From the NCBI GenBank assembly GCA_963816545.1, contig CAWFLE010000011.1, forward strand, positions 24,925 through 88,924: 64,000 nt of DNA. The letters run 5' to 3'. How positions within the stretch are numbered: the stretch's first letter is position 1; each line of letters starts with the position of its first letter. The notes below the pieces were generated by a model. That model saw only the letters and a program-made list of their open reading frames with translations, had not been told where the DNA came from and did no database searches. This DNA comes from Albimonas sp963816545. GTDB lineage: Bacteria; Pseudomonadota; Alphaproteobacteria; Rhodobacterales; Rhodobacteraceae. This document shows positions 1 to 8,556 of the stretch, in pieces. The translations under genes and the position numbers were made by a program.

Positions 1-1
1 G

Positions 2-3000
2 CTCTCCCCGGCCGAACCCGCCGCCGTCGGCGCGGCCGGCGGAGACGCCCCCGCGGACGTGGCCCGCGCCGTCGCCCAGCCCGGCGCGGGCCGCCCTCTG
101 CCCGACCCGGTCCGGGCCTTCATGGAGCCTCGCTTCGGCGCCGATTTCTCGGATGTCCGCATCCATGACGCCTCCTCCGACCGTCGCGCGTCGGAGCGGA
201 TCGGCGCCCGCGCCTTCACCCATCGCAGCCACATCTGGATGGGAGAGGGAGAGCGGGTGGAGGACCGCCGCCTCCTCGCGCACGAGCTGACCCATGTCGT
301 GCAGCAGACCGGCCGCGTCCCGCTCGCGCGCCGCGAGGCGCAGCGCGCCGAGCCGGAGGTCCGCCGCGGCTGGGCTGCGGACAAGGCGGAGCGGGTTGCG
401 CGCAACGTGCCGGGCTACACGCTGCTGACCGTGATCCTCGGGCGCAGTCCCATCACGGGCGACGAAGTTCCGCGCACGGCCGAGAACCTGATCGGCGGCT
501 TCCTCGGCCTGCTGCCCGGGGGCGAGTTGATCTTCCGCAAGCTGCGGGAGACCCGGGCGCTGGAGCGCGCCTTCGACTGGGTTTCGGGGCGCCTCTCCGA
601 CCTCGACATCACCTGGAGCCGGATCAAGCGCCTGGTGTCGGACTTCATCGACGAGATGCCGGACACGTCGCCGCTCTCCGTCGCCAAGCGCATCTTCAAG
701 CCGCTCGTGACCGACATCCTCACCTTCGTCGGCGAGATCAAGGACAAGATCCTGGAGTTCATCCTGCGCGGCGCGCTCGCGCTCGCGGGCCCGTGGGGCG
801 AGAAGGTCTGGGGGATCGTGGCGCAGGCGCGCGAAGCGCTGTCTTTGATCCTCAACGACCCGATCGGCTTTGCGAAGAACCTCGTTGGCGCGGTGGTGAA
901 AGGCTTCCGACAGTTCGGGTCCAGGATCTGGAACCACCTGCAGAAGGGTCTGATGGGGTGGCTCTTCGGGACGCTGCAGGGGATGGAGATCGACCTGCCG
1001 GAGAAGCTGGACTTCCGGGGCATCATTTCGGTCGCCCTGCAGATCCTCGGCCTGACCTACGCCAATTTCCGCAAGACGCTGGTGAAGAAGCTCGGGCGCA
1101 GCGGAGAGAATAAGGTGTCGTTCCTGGAGAAGTCGGTCGAGGTGGTGAAGATCCTGCTCAAGGAGGGCTTCATCGGCATCTGGCAACGGGTGCTGGAGAT
1201 GATCGACGGCTTCAAGCAGACGGTGGTCGACGGCATCCGCGACTTCGTGATCAACACCATCGTCATGGGCGCGGTCTCGTGGATCGCGGGCCTGTCGAAC
1301 CCCGTGGGCGCCATCGTCAAGATCGCGCTGTCGATCTACAACATGATCCGGACGTTCCTCGAGCGGCTGGACCAGATCGTCGAGCTGGCCCAGTCGATCT
1401 TCTCATCGGTCGGCGCCATCGCGCGCGGGCGCATCGACCAGGCCGCCGACTTCATCGAGACGACCATCGCCCGCACCATCCCCGTGTTCCTCGCCTTCGT
1501 GGCTGCCCTGATCCCCGTGACGGGCATCACCAAGACGATCCGCAACATCATCAGGAAGCTCCAGGCGCCCGTGAAGACGGCGATGAGCAGGATGACCGGC
1601 TTCCTCGTGAAGAAGGCGAAGAAGCTGTTCTCGAAGATCCTCGGCAAGGTGAACCGCAAGCGCGAGCTGCCGAAGACCGGCTTCGTCGTCGGCAAGGAGC
1701 CGCATGAGCTGAAGCCTGGCCGGAAGGGCGCCGGCTTCGGACTGGAAATCGCCTCGGCGAAGCCCCGCCCCGCCGACGTCGTGCAGGCGGAGATGAAGTC
1801 CGAGGCGCAGGAGGCGGCGGAATTAGGCGAAGATTCCAAATGCGTGGACGCCTTCGAGCTGGCCTTCAAGACCGAGGTGGACGAGGCGGAGGCGTCGCTC
1901 GCCAAGGTGAAGCCGGACCAGCAGAAGACGCCGACTAAAAAGACCGGCGACAAGGCGACGGCGGATACGGCCGACGCGGGCGCGAAGCTCTCGAAGCTGG
2001 GCCCCTGCATCGCCGACAACCCGTTCCTGGAGGACGAGCCGCAGGACGGGGCCATCATCCGCGCACGGGAGCCGCGGATCCCCGAGATCGAGGGCGACGC
2101 CGACCTCCACGCCGCCAGGGGCAAGATCACCTCGCAGGCGATCTCTTCGACCGCCGACAAGGCGGGGCTCGGTCCGCGCGGCAGCCAGCGCCTGTCGAAC
2201 TACTACGAGAACGATCACATCCCCGAGAAGAGCCTCGGCTTCCTGGTGCAGGCCTACGTTCAGGGAAAGCTGAAGGAGGAGATCGCCGAGGGCCAGCGCG
2301 ACGGCGCTCCGATCCCGGAGCCGCATCTGGGCGACATCGATGCGCGCGCGGTCGGGAAGGAAGGCGAGAACCTGCCCGCGATCACGATCTACCGCCCCGC
2401 GCACCGCCAGAAGACCGCCGCCGACGCCAGGCGTCGCAACCACGCCAAGATCGTCTCCGACGCGCAGAAGGAGACGTTGCCCGCCGACAAGATCGCGAAG
2501 TTGCGCGAGGGGCTGTCGGCCGAGATGCAGGCCGAGCTCGAAGAGATCGCCGGCCTCTACGGCGCGGATGCGGCGGCGACGAAAGCAATTCGCGGCAAGC
2601 TGCGCGCCGGTATCCGGCGGCTCGGCGACCTGAACAAGACCCTCTACGGCTTCGAGCCCGGCAAGGCCCCGGCCGTCAAGCGTGGGCCGAAGGACGCGGC
2701 GGAGGGATCGGACCTGCCGATGGCGGGCGATGCGGCTGCGGGCCTGCCCGACTTCGCCGAGCTCGAAGGCGCGCACACGATCTACAAAGCGAAGCCCGAG
2801 GGAGTTGGAACCTATCTCGAATATGACCACGTGATCGAGGCCACGCTGGCCGAGAAGGCCCGGGCGCTCGACCTCTCCGCGCCGGCCTTCTCCGGCGGGC
2901 TGGAGGACCAGGTGAATGCGGAGGCCGAGGCCCGTGCCGGGGGCGACGTCGCGGCGGCCGACGGCGCGGAGCCGAAGACCGCGAAGCAGGTGGCCGCGAA

Positions 3001-3454
3001 AGGACAGCGACGCCTGAAGGCGTTGAAGGGACCCGCGTTCCGGGGCGGACCGATCCTCGACTATACGCGCGAGGCCGCGGGCACGGTTGCGCTCTACCGT
3101 CCCGTCCACCGGGAAGTCACGGCGCGGCAGGCCACCGCCACCGGAGACCTGCTGGAGGGGGTGAATCTTGCCTCGGCGCGCGCGAAGCTCGTGGCCTACG
3201 CGCTGTCCGACCCCTTGGATGCGAGCCTGAAGGAGGGCGCCATCGCCGAGCTTCGGGCGGGCGTGGCGAAGCGGTTCGTCGGCGAGATCGAGACGCATTC
3301 GGATCGCATCCGCGACGCCTACCGGATCGAGCTGAAGGAGTTTCTCGCCATCAACCGCTCGAAGGCTGCGGCGGGGAAGATGGCGGCGGTGATCGAGCGG
3401 GTCGGCGGAACCCTCCGATCCCTTCGCAGCAACTCCCTCTCTCTCGTCAAGTGA
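2..3454 (+). CDS. Large DUF4157 (eCIS-type) protein with tandem HNH-like modules, 5' partial
   Basis: The frame is open to the left edge of the window, so the true start lies upstream; the first in-window start codon is a GTG at 59, and residues are numbered from it. A DUF4157 domain fills roughly residues 10-90 with the metallopeptidase-like motif AHELTHVVQQ (HELTH at 75-79). This domain is typical of proteins associated with extracellular contractile injection systems. Residues 110-560 form long amphipathic and hydrophobic helices. The C-terminal third has two related modules. The first has NDHIPE (Asp719-His720), then ENLP and YRPAHRQKT (His782). The second has YDHVIE (Asp923-His924) and YRPVHRE (His1017). 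The spacing resembles HNH/beta-beta-alpha-metal nucleases, so a toxin or effector role is plausible. The nuclease call is inference; the DUF4157 call is firm. Confidence 0.8.
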   Translation, partial: LSPAEPAAVGAAGGDAPADVARAVAQPGAGRPLPDPVRAFMEPRFGADFSDVRIHDASSDRRASERIGARAFTHRSHIWMGEGERVEDRRLLAHELTHVVQQTGRVPLARREAQRAEPEVRRGWAADKAERVARNVPGYTLLTVILGRSPITGDEVPRTAENLIGGFLGLLPGGELIFRKLRETRALERAFDWVSGRLSDLDITWSRIKRLVSDFIDEMPDTSPLSVAKRIFKPLVTDILTFVGEIKDKILEFILRGALALAGPWGEKVWGIVAQAREALSLILNDPIGFAKNLVGAVVKGFRQFGSRIWNHLQKGLMGWLFGTLQGMEIDLPEKLDFRGIISVALQILGLTYANFRKTLVKKLGRSGENKVSFLEKSVEVVKILLKEGFIGIWQRVLEMIDGFKQTVVDGIRDFVINTIVMGAVSWIAGLSNPVGAIVKIALSIYNMIRTFLERLDQIVELAQSIFSSVGAIARGRIDQAADFIETTIARTIPVFLAFVAALIPVTGITKTIRNIIRKLQAPVKTAMSRMTGFLVKKAKKLFSKILGKVNRKRELPKTGFVVGKEPHELKPGRKGAGFGLEIASAKPRPADVVQAEMKSEAQEAAELGEDSKCVDAFELAFKTEVDEAEASLAKVKPDQQKTPTKKTGDKATADTADAGAKLSKLGPCIADNPFLEDEPQDGAIIRAREPRIPEIEGDADLHAARGKITSQAISSTADKAGLGPRGSQRLSNYYENDHIPEKSLGFLVQAYVQGKLKEEIAEGQRDGAPIPEPHLGDIDARAVGKEGENLPAITIYRPAHRQKTAADARRRNHAKIVSDAQKETLPADKIAKLREGLSAEMQAELEEIAGLYGADAAATKAIRGKLRAGIRRLGDLNKTLYGFEPGKAPAVKRGPKDAAEGSDLPMAGDAAAGLPDFAELEGAHTIYKAKPEGVGTYLEYDHVIEATLAEKARALDLSAPAFSGGLEDQVNAEAEARAGGDVAAADGAEPKTAKQVAAKGQRRLKALKGPAFRGGPILDYTREAAGTVALYRPVHREVTARQATATGDLLEGVNLASARAKLVAYALSDPLDASLKEGAIAELRAGVAKRFVGEIETHSDRIRDAYRIELKEFLAINRSKAAAGKMAAVIERVGGTLRSLRSNSLSLVK

Positions 3455-3745
3455 TCGCCGATGGCCAGGCCGGGAAGCTCCGGCAACGCGCGGGAAGCCG
3501 GGACGAAGCGCCGGACGTCCCGGCCCTCCGCGCCGTCTTGCACCGGTGCGCGACACTCGCCCGCTTCTCACCCTGCGGCGCCGTCTTTGCACCACCCTCC
3601 GTCGAGGTCGATGGAGGCGCCCCGCTCGAGGCGGTTGCAAGATCTGGTGCGGAAGAAATTGCAGCTCCTCGTCAATGAGGAGTTCAGCAGCAATAAGCTA
3701 ACGTTACGGAAAGGAGACGTTCTCGTTGAGAATGGAGTCTTGACC

Positions 3746-3883
3746 ATGACGCATCTCGGCATCCTCGCGCAGCTGGCGGCCGCAGCGATCCTCTCTCTTG
3801 CAGCCTCGGCGGCGGCCGCCGATTGCCCTGAGGGCTACACGCCCTGCGGCCAGGACAAGCAGCTCTGCTGCCCCAGTCAGTGA
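3746..3883 (+). CDS. 45-residue secreted Cys-rich micropeptide
   Basis: An ATG at 3746 with a GGAG stretch about eight bases upstream opens a 45-codon frame. Residues 1-25 form a clear Sec signal peptide (MTHLGILAQLAAAAILSLAA, then an Ala-rich cleavage region). The mature part is only about 20 residues and holds four cysteines in the pattern C-x6-C-x6-CC (CPEGYTPCGQDKQLCCPSQ). That suggests a disulfide-bonded or metal-binding micropeptide in the periplasm or outside the cell. It sits between the DUF4157 protein and a membrane-anchored unknown, in the same direction, 25 bases before the next gene. A longer in-frame frame upstream of this ATG has no signal-like start and is less convincing. No function is known to me. 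Confidence 0.6.
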   Translation: MTHLGILAQLAAAAILSLAASAAAADCPEGYTPCGQDKQLCCPSQ

Positions 3884-3907
3884 CGCGGGATACGGGAGGA
3901 CCGACCG

Positions 3908-4678
3908 ATGGCCCCTGAACTTCGCCGTGGGATCGCCGGTGGGACTTTCGCCCTCGCGGCTGCGGGCGCCGCCGCCTACGTCTTCAGCATCGGCGAGGAA
4001 CCGCTGGATCTCGGCGGCCTGATCGCTGCGGCGGGATATGAGCAGGTGGTGCCCCCGGCCAACTTCTACCCCCCCGGCACCATCATCACCGTCGAGCGCC
4101 TTTCGCCGGGGCGGATCGCGGTTCATCCCACCTGCTTCGTGCCCGAGGACCTGATGAAGGGTCGCCGCGTAAGATCCGACACGCTGGACGAGTCGCATGT
4201 TCAGGTCTTCCACCGTGGCGTCGAAGTGGGAGCGGATCTCATCTCAGCCGCCTTCGGGCTCAAGACGGATCAGGAGGAGCGCACCGTTCTTTCGCTCGAG
4301 AACGTGTCCGTGCTGGTGCTGTCCGACTCGGACCTTCTCGACGTTCGCGACGCCCTGCTGACCGCGGTTTCCAGCTGCCAGAAGGCGGTGCTTCACAACC
4401 TTTCGGCCGGCGCCACCGTGTGCCAGGCGGCTTCGGTCCTGCAGGCGGATGCAGTGGTGCGCTACCTGCACAGCGAGGGCGGCGACTTCGAGGAGAAGGC
4501 GAAGGTTCTGGCGGAAGTCACTCAGCAGGCGACATTGAAGGCGCTGAGCGGCGGCTCCTCATTACAGGCAGGCGAGGCGCTGTTCTTCGGAGTGAGGCTG
4601 ACGCGGCAGGCGATCCTGCCGGCGGGGGCGACGGCGGCGCAGGACTGCCTGCACCCGGCGAGGGCGATGCACCGATGA
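3908..4678 (+). CDS. Membrane-anchored hypothetical protein
   Basis: This 256-residue protein has a GGGAGGA ribosome-binding site just upstream of its ATG. Residues 8-27 form one hydrophobic segment (IAGGTFALAAAGAAAYVF) acting as an uncleaved signal or anchor, which leaves about 225 residues in the periplasm. There is no lipobox cysteine. Later features are a VERLSPGRIAVHPTC stretch, three more cysteines (SSCQK, TVCQAAS, QDCLHP) and a helical segment around residues 180-215. I do not recognise a family. Its position between the DUF4157/micropeptide genes and a holin-muramidase gene, all co-directional with short gaps, suggests one accessory operon linked to export or release of the large protein. 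Confidence 0.65.
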   Translation: MAPELRRGIAGGTFALAAAGAAAYVFSIGEEPLDLGGLIAAAGYEQVVPPANFYPPGTIITVERLSPGRIAVHPTCFVPEDLMKGRRVRSDTLDESHVQVFHRGVEVGADLISAAFGLKTDQEERTVLSLENVSVLVLSDSDLLDVRDALLTAVSSCQKAVLHNLSAGATVCQAASVLQADAVVRYLHSEGGDFEEKAKVLAEVTQQATLKALSGGSSLQAGEALFFGVRLTRQAILPAGATAAQDCLHPARAMHR

Positions 4679-4779
4679 TAGCCGCAGCCTAGGGCCGGCG
4701 ACCAGTCCGGGCCGGCCCCTTCCAGAAGGCGACGCGGCCGACGAATTCTCTCGAAACCCTTCCACTTCAGGAGATTGCT

Positions 4780-6030
4780 ATGGCCCCTCTCATATCGCTC
4801 GCCGTCTCCCTGCTGCCGTCTCTGGCGAAACGCGTCGTGGACAACGTCCTGCCGGACGTGGAGTCGAAGATCACCCAGAAGGTGCGCGACGTGCTCGGCA
4901 CGACCGACGCGACGGAGGCGGCGAAGCTGGCCGAGGATCCGCAGGTTGCCGGGGAGCTTCGGATTCGTCTCGCCGAGATCGAGGCGGAGGCGGAGAAGCG
5001 GGAAGGCGAGCTCCAGATGGAGCGGATGAAGACCCAGCTGGAGAGCTTCAAGGCGGAGCTGGAGGATACGCGGGGCGCCCGCGCGATGCTCGGCGACCTG
5101 ACCGAGAAAGGCAGCGTTATCGCCTGGGGCCCTGTGGTGGTTTCGGTTGTGGTGGTGGTGGGGTTCTTCTGGGTGCTGGGCCAACTGATCACCACGCCGG
5201 AGACGCTCTCGCCGGGGAACGACCTCGTCTTCCAGGTGATCAACATCGCCGTCGGCGCGCTCACCGCCGGTTTCGCAACCGTCATCAGCTTCTGGCTCGG
5301 CTCCTCCCAGGGATCCCGGGACAAGGACCGGGTCGCCCTAAGATCGCAGACCATCGTCTCCGACATGCAGCGGGAGAACGTGCGGGCGACGAAGGAGATG
5401 GTGGCGGACCAGGCGCGCCAGACCACCGCGCTGATCCAGAGCGCGAGCCGGGTCGCCGCACCCGCGGCGGCGCCTGCGGCGTCGAAGGGCGAGGCCAAGG
5501 GAACCCGACACTTTCACCGGTGCATGGACGTGATCCTGCTGCACGAGGGCGGCTACGCCGATCATCCTGACGATCCCGGCGGGGCGACGAATTTCGGCAT
5601 CACGCACAAGACCCTCGCCGCCTGGAGGAAGGTGGACGTCTGCTCGCGCGAGGAGGTGAGGGCGCTGGCGGTCGATGAGGCGAAGGAGATCTACCGGGCG
5701 CACTACTGGAACGCGCTGAACTGCGACCAGCTTCCCAAGGGCGTCGACCTGGTGACCTTCGACATGGGCGTGAACGCGGGCGTGGGACGTGCGGCGCGGA
5801 TCCTTCAGGAAGTTCTTGCGGTGAAGGCCGACGGGCAAGTGGGGCCGATCACGATCGGCGCCGCGAACCAGTCGGATCCGGAATTCGTCATCGGCCGGTT
5901 CAGCGACCTGCGGCTGGAGTTCTACAAGAGCCTGTCCACGTGGGAGACGTTCGGACGTGGCTGGGCCCGACGGACGGCGGAGACGCGGGAGACCGCTCTG
6001 GAGCTTGCGCGGGAGCGTGGCGCGGGGTGA
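4780..6030 (+). CDS. Holin (3TM-type) fused to GH108 muramidase
   Basis: The protein has 416 residues and two parts. Residues 1-105 hold an N-terminal amphipathic stretch and a charged coiled coil. Two hydrophobic segments follow at about 112-137 and 150-172, ending in the SSQGSRDKD motif typical of phage 3TM holins. After an Ala-rich linker (residues 225-240), residues 245-416 are a glycoside hydrolase 108 N-acetylmuramidase with LHEGGYADHPDDPGGATNFG, where Glu256 is the expected catalytic residue, plus a C-terminal PG_binding_3 segment (DGQVGPITI). Phages normally encode holin and endolysin separately. Here one polypeptide would both sit in the inner membrane and cut murein. Beside a DUF4157 gene it fits a lysis or release function. 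Domain calls are strong; the role is inference. Confidence 0.85.
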   Translation: MAPLISLAVSLLPSLAKRVVDNVLPDVESKITQKVRDVLGTTDATEAAKLAEDPQVAGELRIRLAEIEAEAEKREGELQMERMKTQLESFKAELEDTRGARAMLGDLTEKGSVIAWGPVVVSVVVVVGFFWVLGQLITTPETLSPGNDLVFQVINIAVGALTAGFATVISFWLGSSQGSRDKDRVALRSQTIVSDMQRENVRATKEMVADQARQTTALIQSASRVAAPAAAPAASKGEAKGTRHFHRCMDVILLHEGGYADHPDDPGGATNFGITHKTLAAWRKVDVCSREEVRALAVDEAKEIYRAHYWNALNCDQLPKGVDLVTFDMGVNAGVGRAARILQEVLAVKADGQVGPITIGAANQSDPEFVIGRFSDLRLEFYKSLSTWETFGRGWARRTAETRETALELARERGAG

Positions 6031-6165
6031 CTCGGGGCCGACGAGCGGCTCTCGGAGGCCGGGCGCACGGAGGCCGGTGGTCCGCGGCGCATCCGACGAA
6101 GGCCTCCTTTGCGCGCCGATCCGAGGCTTCCAGCGTGCCAGCTTGTGAATCGGCGTGGAATAAGG

Positions 6166-7812
6166 GGCCTGACTCAATCTCGATGCATTCTGGGCTTCTG
6201 AGGACAGCGTTTCTCCTTTGGGGCGCTGCGGATGATCGGGTTGAGGCGGGAGCGGGCGTTTTCGCTCGCAGGACTGCGGGTGGAGCGCGTCGTGTTGGTG
6301 GACGGCGTGCTCCGGGTCGAGGCGCGGGCCTCCGCATCGACGGCCCCATGTCCGTGCTGCGCGCGGCCGTCGCGGCAGGTGCACAGCCGATGCCTTCGTC
6401 GGCTCCTCGATCTTCCCGCGCATGGCCGCCGTGTGGAGATCATCGCCTCGGTGCGCCGTCTCCGGTGCTCGAACACCGATTGCTCGCGCCGGATCTTTGC
6501 GGAGCGGCTCGACCCGGCGGCGGCGGCGGTCCGCGGACGACGCACTGGACGGCTGGAGGGCATCGTCCACCATCCGGGCATGGCGCTCGGCGGTCGCCCG
6601 GGACAGGCCATCGCGCGACGGCTCCTGCTGCCGGTCAGCAAAGACACGCTCCTGCGTACGGTGCGCCGGCGGAGCTCGGCGCCGTCGGCCGCGCGCCCTG
6701 CGTGATCGGGATCGACGGCTGGGCGTGGCGCAAGGGCCACCGCTACGGCACGCCGATCTGCGATCTCGAGCGGAGGGAAGCGATGGACCTTCCGCCCGAT
6801 CGGGAGCCTGGCACGGTCGCAGCTTGGCTCGCGGCGCGACCGAGCGTCGAGATCATCGCCCGCGACCGAGGCGGCGGCTACGCAGCGGGCGCGAGGCAAG
6901 GCCGCCCCGAAGCGGTTCAGGTCGCCGACCGCCGGCATCTGATGGAGAACGCCAGCGCAGCCTTCCTGCTGGCGCCTCGACGCTGCATGAGAAGCGTTCG
7001 GCGCGCGCTCGGCGAGGGCGCGGCCGACCCGGCGACGCTCGCCGCGGCCGAGCGGTTGCAGCGCGAAGGCTGGAAGCGGCGCGTCGAGGCGGAGGCGGCG
7101 GTGCGGGCGCTGCACGCCTCGGGCGTTCCGATCAAGGAGATCGTCCGTCGGACAGGACGCTCCCGGAAGCTCCTGCGCGATGTGCTTCGCGGCGGCCGCG
7201 GCGAGCCGTTCCGGCCTCGCGCGAGTTCGCTCGAGCCTTGGCTGGACCGCTTGAACACCGAGTGGGGCCACGGTTGCCGGAACGGCGCGGAGCTCTGGCG
7301 CCGCCTCCGCGCGGCCGGCTTCGCCGGGTCGCTGCGGGTGGTGACGGAACGGGCGACTCGCCGCCGTCGCGACGATGCGACCGCCCGGCCCGGCCGGTGT
7401 CCGGCGCCGCGGGCGCTGGCCCGGCTGCTCACGCTCGCCCGCGACAGGCTCACCCGCGCCGAGGCCGTCATCGTCGCCACGGTGGAGCACGCCGTCCCGC
7501 CGCTCGTCGTTGCGCGCGAGGCCGTCGACGCGTTCCACGGTCTGATCCGCGGGCGGGATCCGTCACAGCTCGAGCCTTGGCTTGAGACCGCCGTGTCTTC
7601 GCCTGTCGGCGGGTTCGCCCGAGGCGTCGCCGCCGATCGCGACGCAGTCTCCGCGGCCATCGCGCCGCCCTGGTCGAACGGCCAGACCGAGGGCCATATC
7701 TCACGGCTGAAGACGATCAAGCGCCAGATGGGCGGACGCGCAAACGTGGATCTGCTGCGTGCGAGGCTCATGCCGATGCCGTAGCAGCCTGCATCGAGAA
7801 CGCGACAGGACC
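6166..7812 (+). mobile_element. ISL3-family insertion sequence
   Basis: The element holds an ISL3-type transposase and is bounded by imperfect inverted repeats. The left end begins GGCCTGACTCAATCTCGATG and the right end, reverse-complemented, begins GGTCCTGTCGCGTTCTCGAT; both continue with GCA. The flanks GAATAAGG (6158-6165) and GAATAACG (7813-7820) match at seven of eight positions, which fits the 8-bp target duplication of ISL3 elements. Exact ends are therefore probable but not certain. Confidence 0.65.
6232..7784 (+). pseudogene. ISL3-family transposase, frameshifted
   Basis: The N-terminal part (6232-6705) has the zinc-finger pattern CPCCARPSRQVHSR and CSNTDCSRRIF of the zf-ISL3 domain. 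The catalytic part continues in another frame from about 6690 to 7784. It carries VIGIDGWAWRKGHRYGTPI, ARDRGGGYA, VADRRHLMENA and the closing SRLKTIKRQMGGRANVDLL, all recognisable DDE motifs of ISL3 transposases. The switch falls near KDTLLRTVRRR, where the first frame meets a TGA at 6703. A simple indel is most likely, so this copy is probably inactive unless frameshifting rescues it. Confidence 0.85.
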
Positions 7813-8250
7813 GAATAACGACCCCGCTGGCATAGGGGTCCACGGTGCTCCCCGCAGTTGTCGGGGGCCGAGATCGGGATGCTGGTTGTGGAGACGATCG
7901 CGAAGATCCGTCGGGCGTATTTCGTGCAGCGGAAGTCGATCAAGGCGATCTGCCGGGAGCTTCGGGCGTCCCGGAAGACGGCGCGGAAGGTCATCCGCTC
8001 GGAGGAGATGGAGTTCAGCTGCGAGCGGAACTCCCAGCCCCAGCCGAAGATCGGGCCGTGGCGCGACGAGCTGGACCGCCTGCCGGGTGCGAACGCGTCC
8101 CGGCCGAGCCGGGAGCGCCTGACCCTCATCCGGATCTTCGAGGAGCTGCGCGAGCTCGGCTACGACGGCGGCTACAATGCGGTGCGCCGGTACGCTGCGG
8201 CCTGGAAGCGGCGCGAGAGCGAGGCGACGGCGGCGGCCTTCGTGCCGTTG

Positions 8251-8277
8251 CGCGGGACGCGCACCTGCGGTGCGACG
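8251..8277 (+). repeat. Type I palindromic insertion, copy a
   Basis: Between VPL and FAPGEA, residues adjacent or nearly so in intact IstA proteins, lies an extra GC-rich stretch with the perfect hairpin CGCACC-TGC-GGTGCG at 8260-8274. The core GCGCACCTGCGGTGCGACG recurs with one change at 10339-10357. The insertion accounts for the first frame change in istA. Confidence 0.6.
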
Positions 8278-8506
8278 CTTTGCGCCCGGCGAGGCGTACC
8301 AGTTCGACCGGAGCCACGAGATCGTGGTGATCGACGGGGCCGCCACGACGGTGAAGGTGGCGCATGTCCGGCTCTGCCACAGCCGGATGATGTTCGTCCG
8401 CGCCTATCCGCGCGAGACGCGAGGCAGATGGCGTTCGACGCTCACGACAAGGCGTTCGCCTTCTTCGGCGGGGCCTGCACGCGCGGGATCTTCGACAGCG
8501 TCCAAG

Positions 8507-8532
8507 GTCCGCCATCGGTCCGAGGACAATGG
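8507..8532 (-). repeat. Type II palindromic insertion, copy a
   Basis: A 26-base stretch separates GIFD from KTAVDA in istA, where intact proteins have only about two residues. Its reverse complement begins CCATTGTCCTCGGACC and continues GATGGCGGAC. It matches 13334-13359 at 25 of 26 positions. The core forms the hairpin CCATTG / CGATGG. Confidence 0.65.
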
Positions 8533-8548
8533 ACGCGAAGACCGCGGT

Positions 8549-8556
8549 GGATGCGA
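8549..8556. repeat. 8-bp target duplication, left copy of IS256 no. 1
   Basis: GGATGCGA at 8549-8556 is repeated exactly at 9958-9965 on the other side of the IS256 element. Joining the flanks restores the istA reading KTAVDAIFAGRER. Confidence 0.9.

Larger units (their letters stand above)
7879..8556 (+). pseudogene. istA: IS21 istA, 5' segment
   Basis: The start MLVVETIAKIRRAYFVQRKS and the helix-turn-helix SIKAICRELRASRKTARKVI match IstA transposases of the IS21 family. Coding continues through YDGGYNAVRRYAAAWKRRES, shifts frame at about 8250, continues with FAPGEAYQFDRSHEIVVIDG, shifts again near 8420 to DAHDKAFAFFGGACTRGIFD, and ends at KTAVDA where an IS256 element is inserted. Two of the disruptions coincide with short palindromic insertions (8251-8277 and 8507-8532). 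The gene resumes at 9958. Confidence 0.85.

Noticed and set aside
1823..3640. A 605-codon open frame antisense to the DUF4157 gene
   Set aside because: It is a compositional shadow in very GC-rich DNA: Arg-rich, no motifs, and the opposite strand has a clear domain protein.
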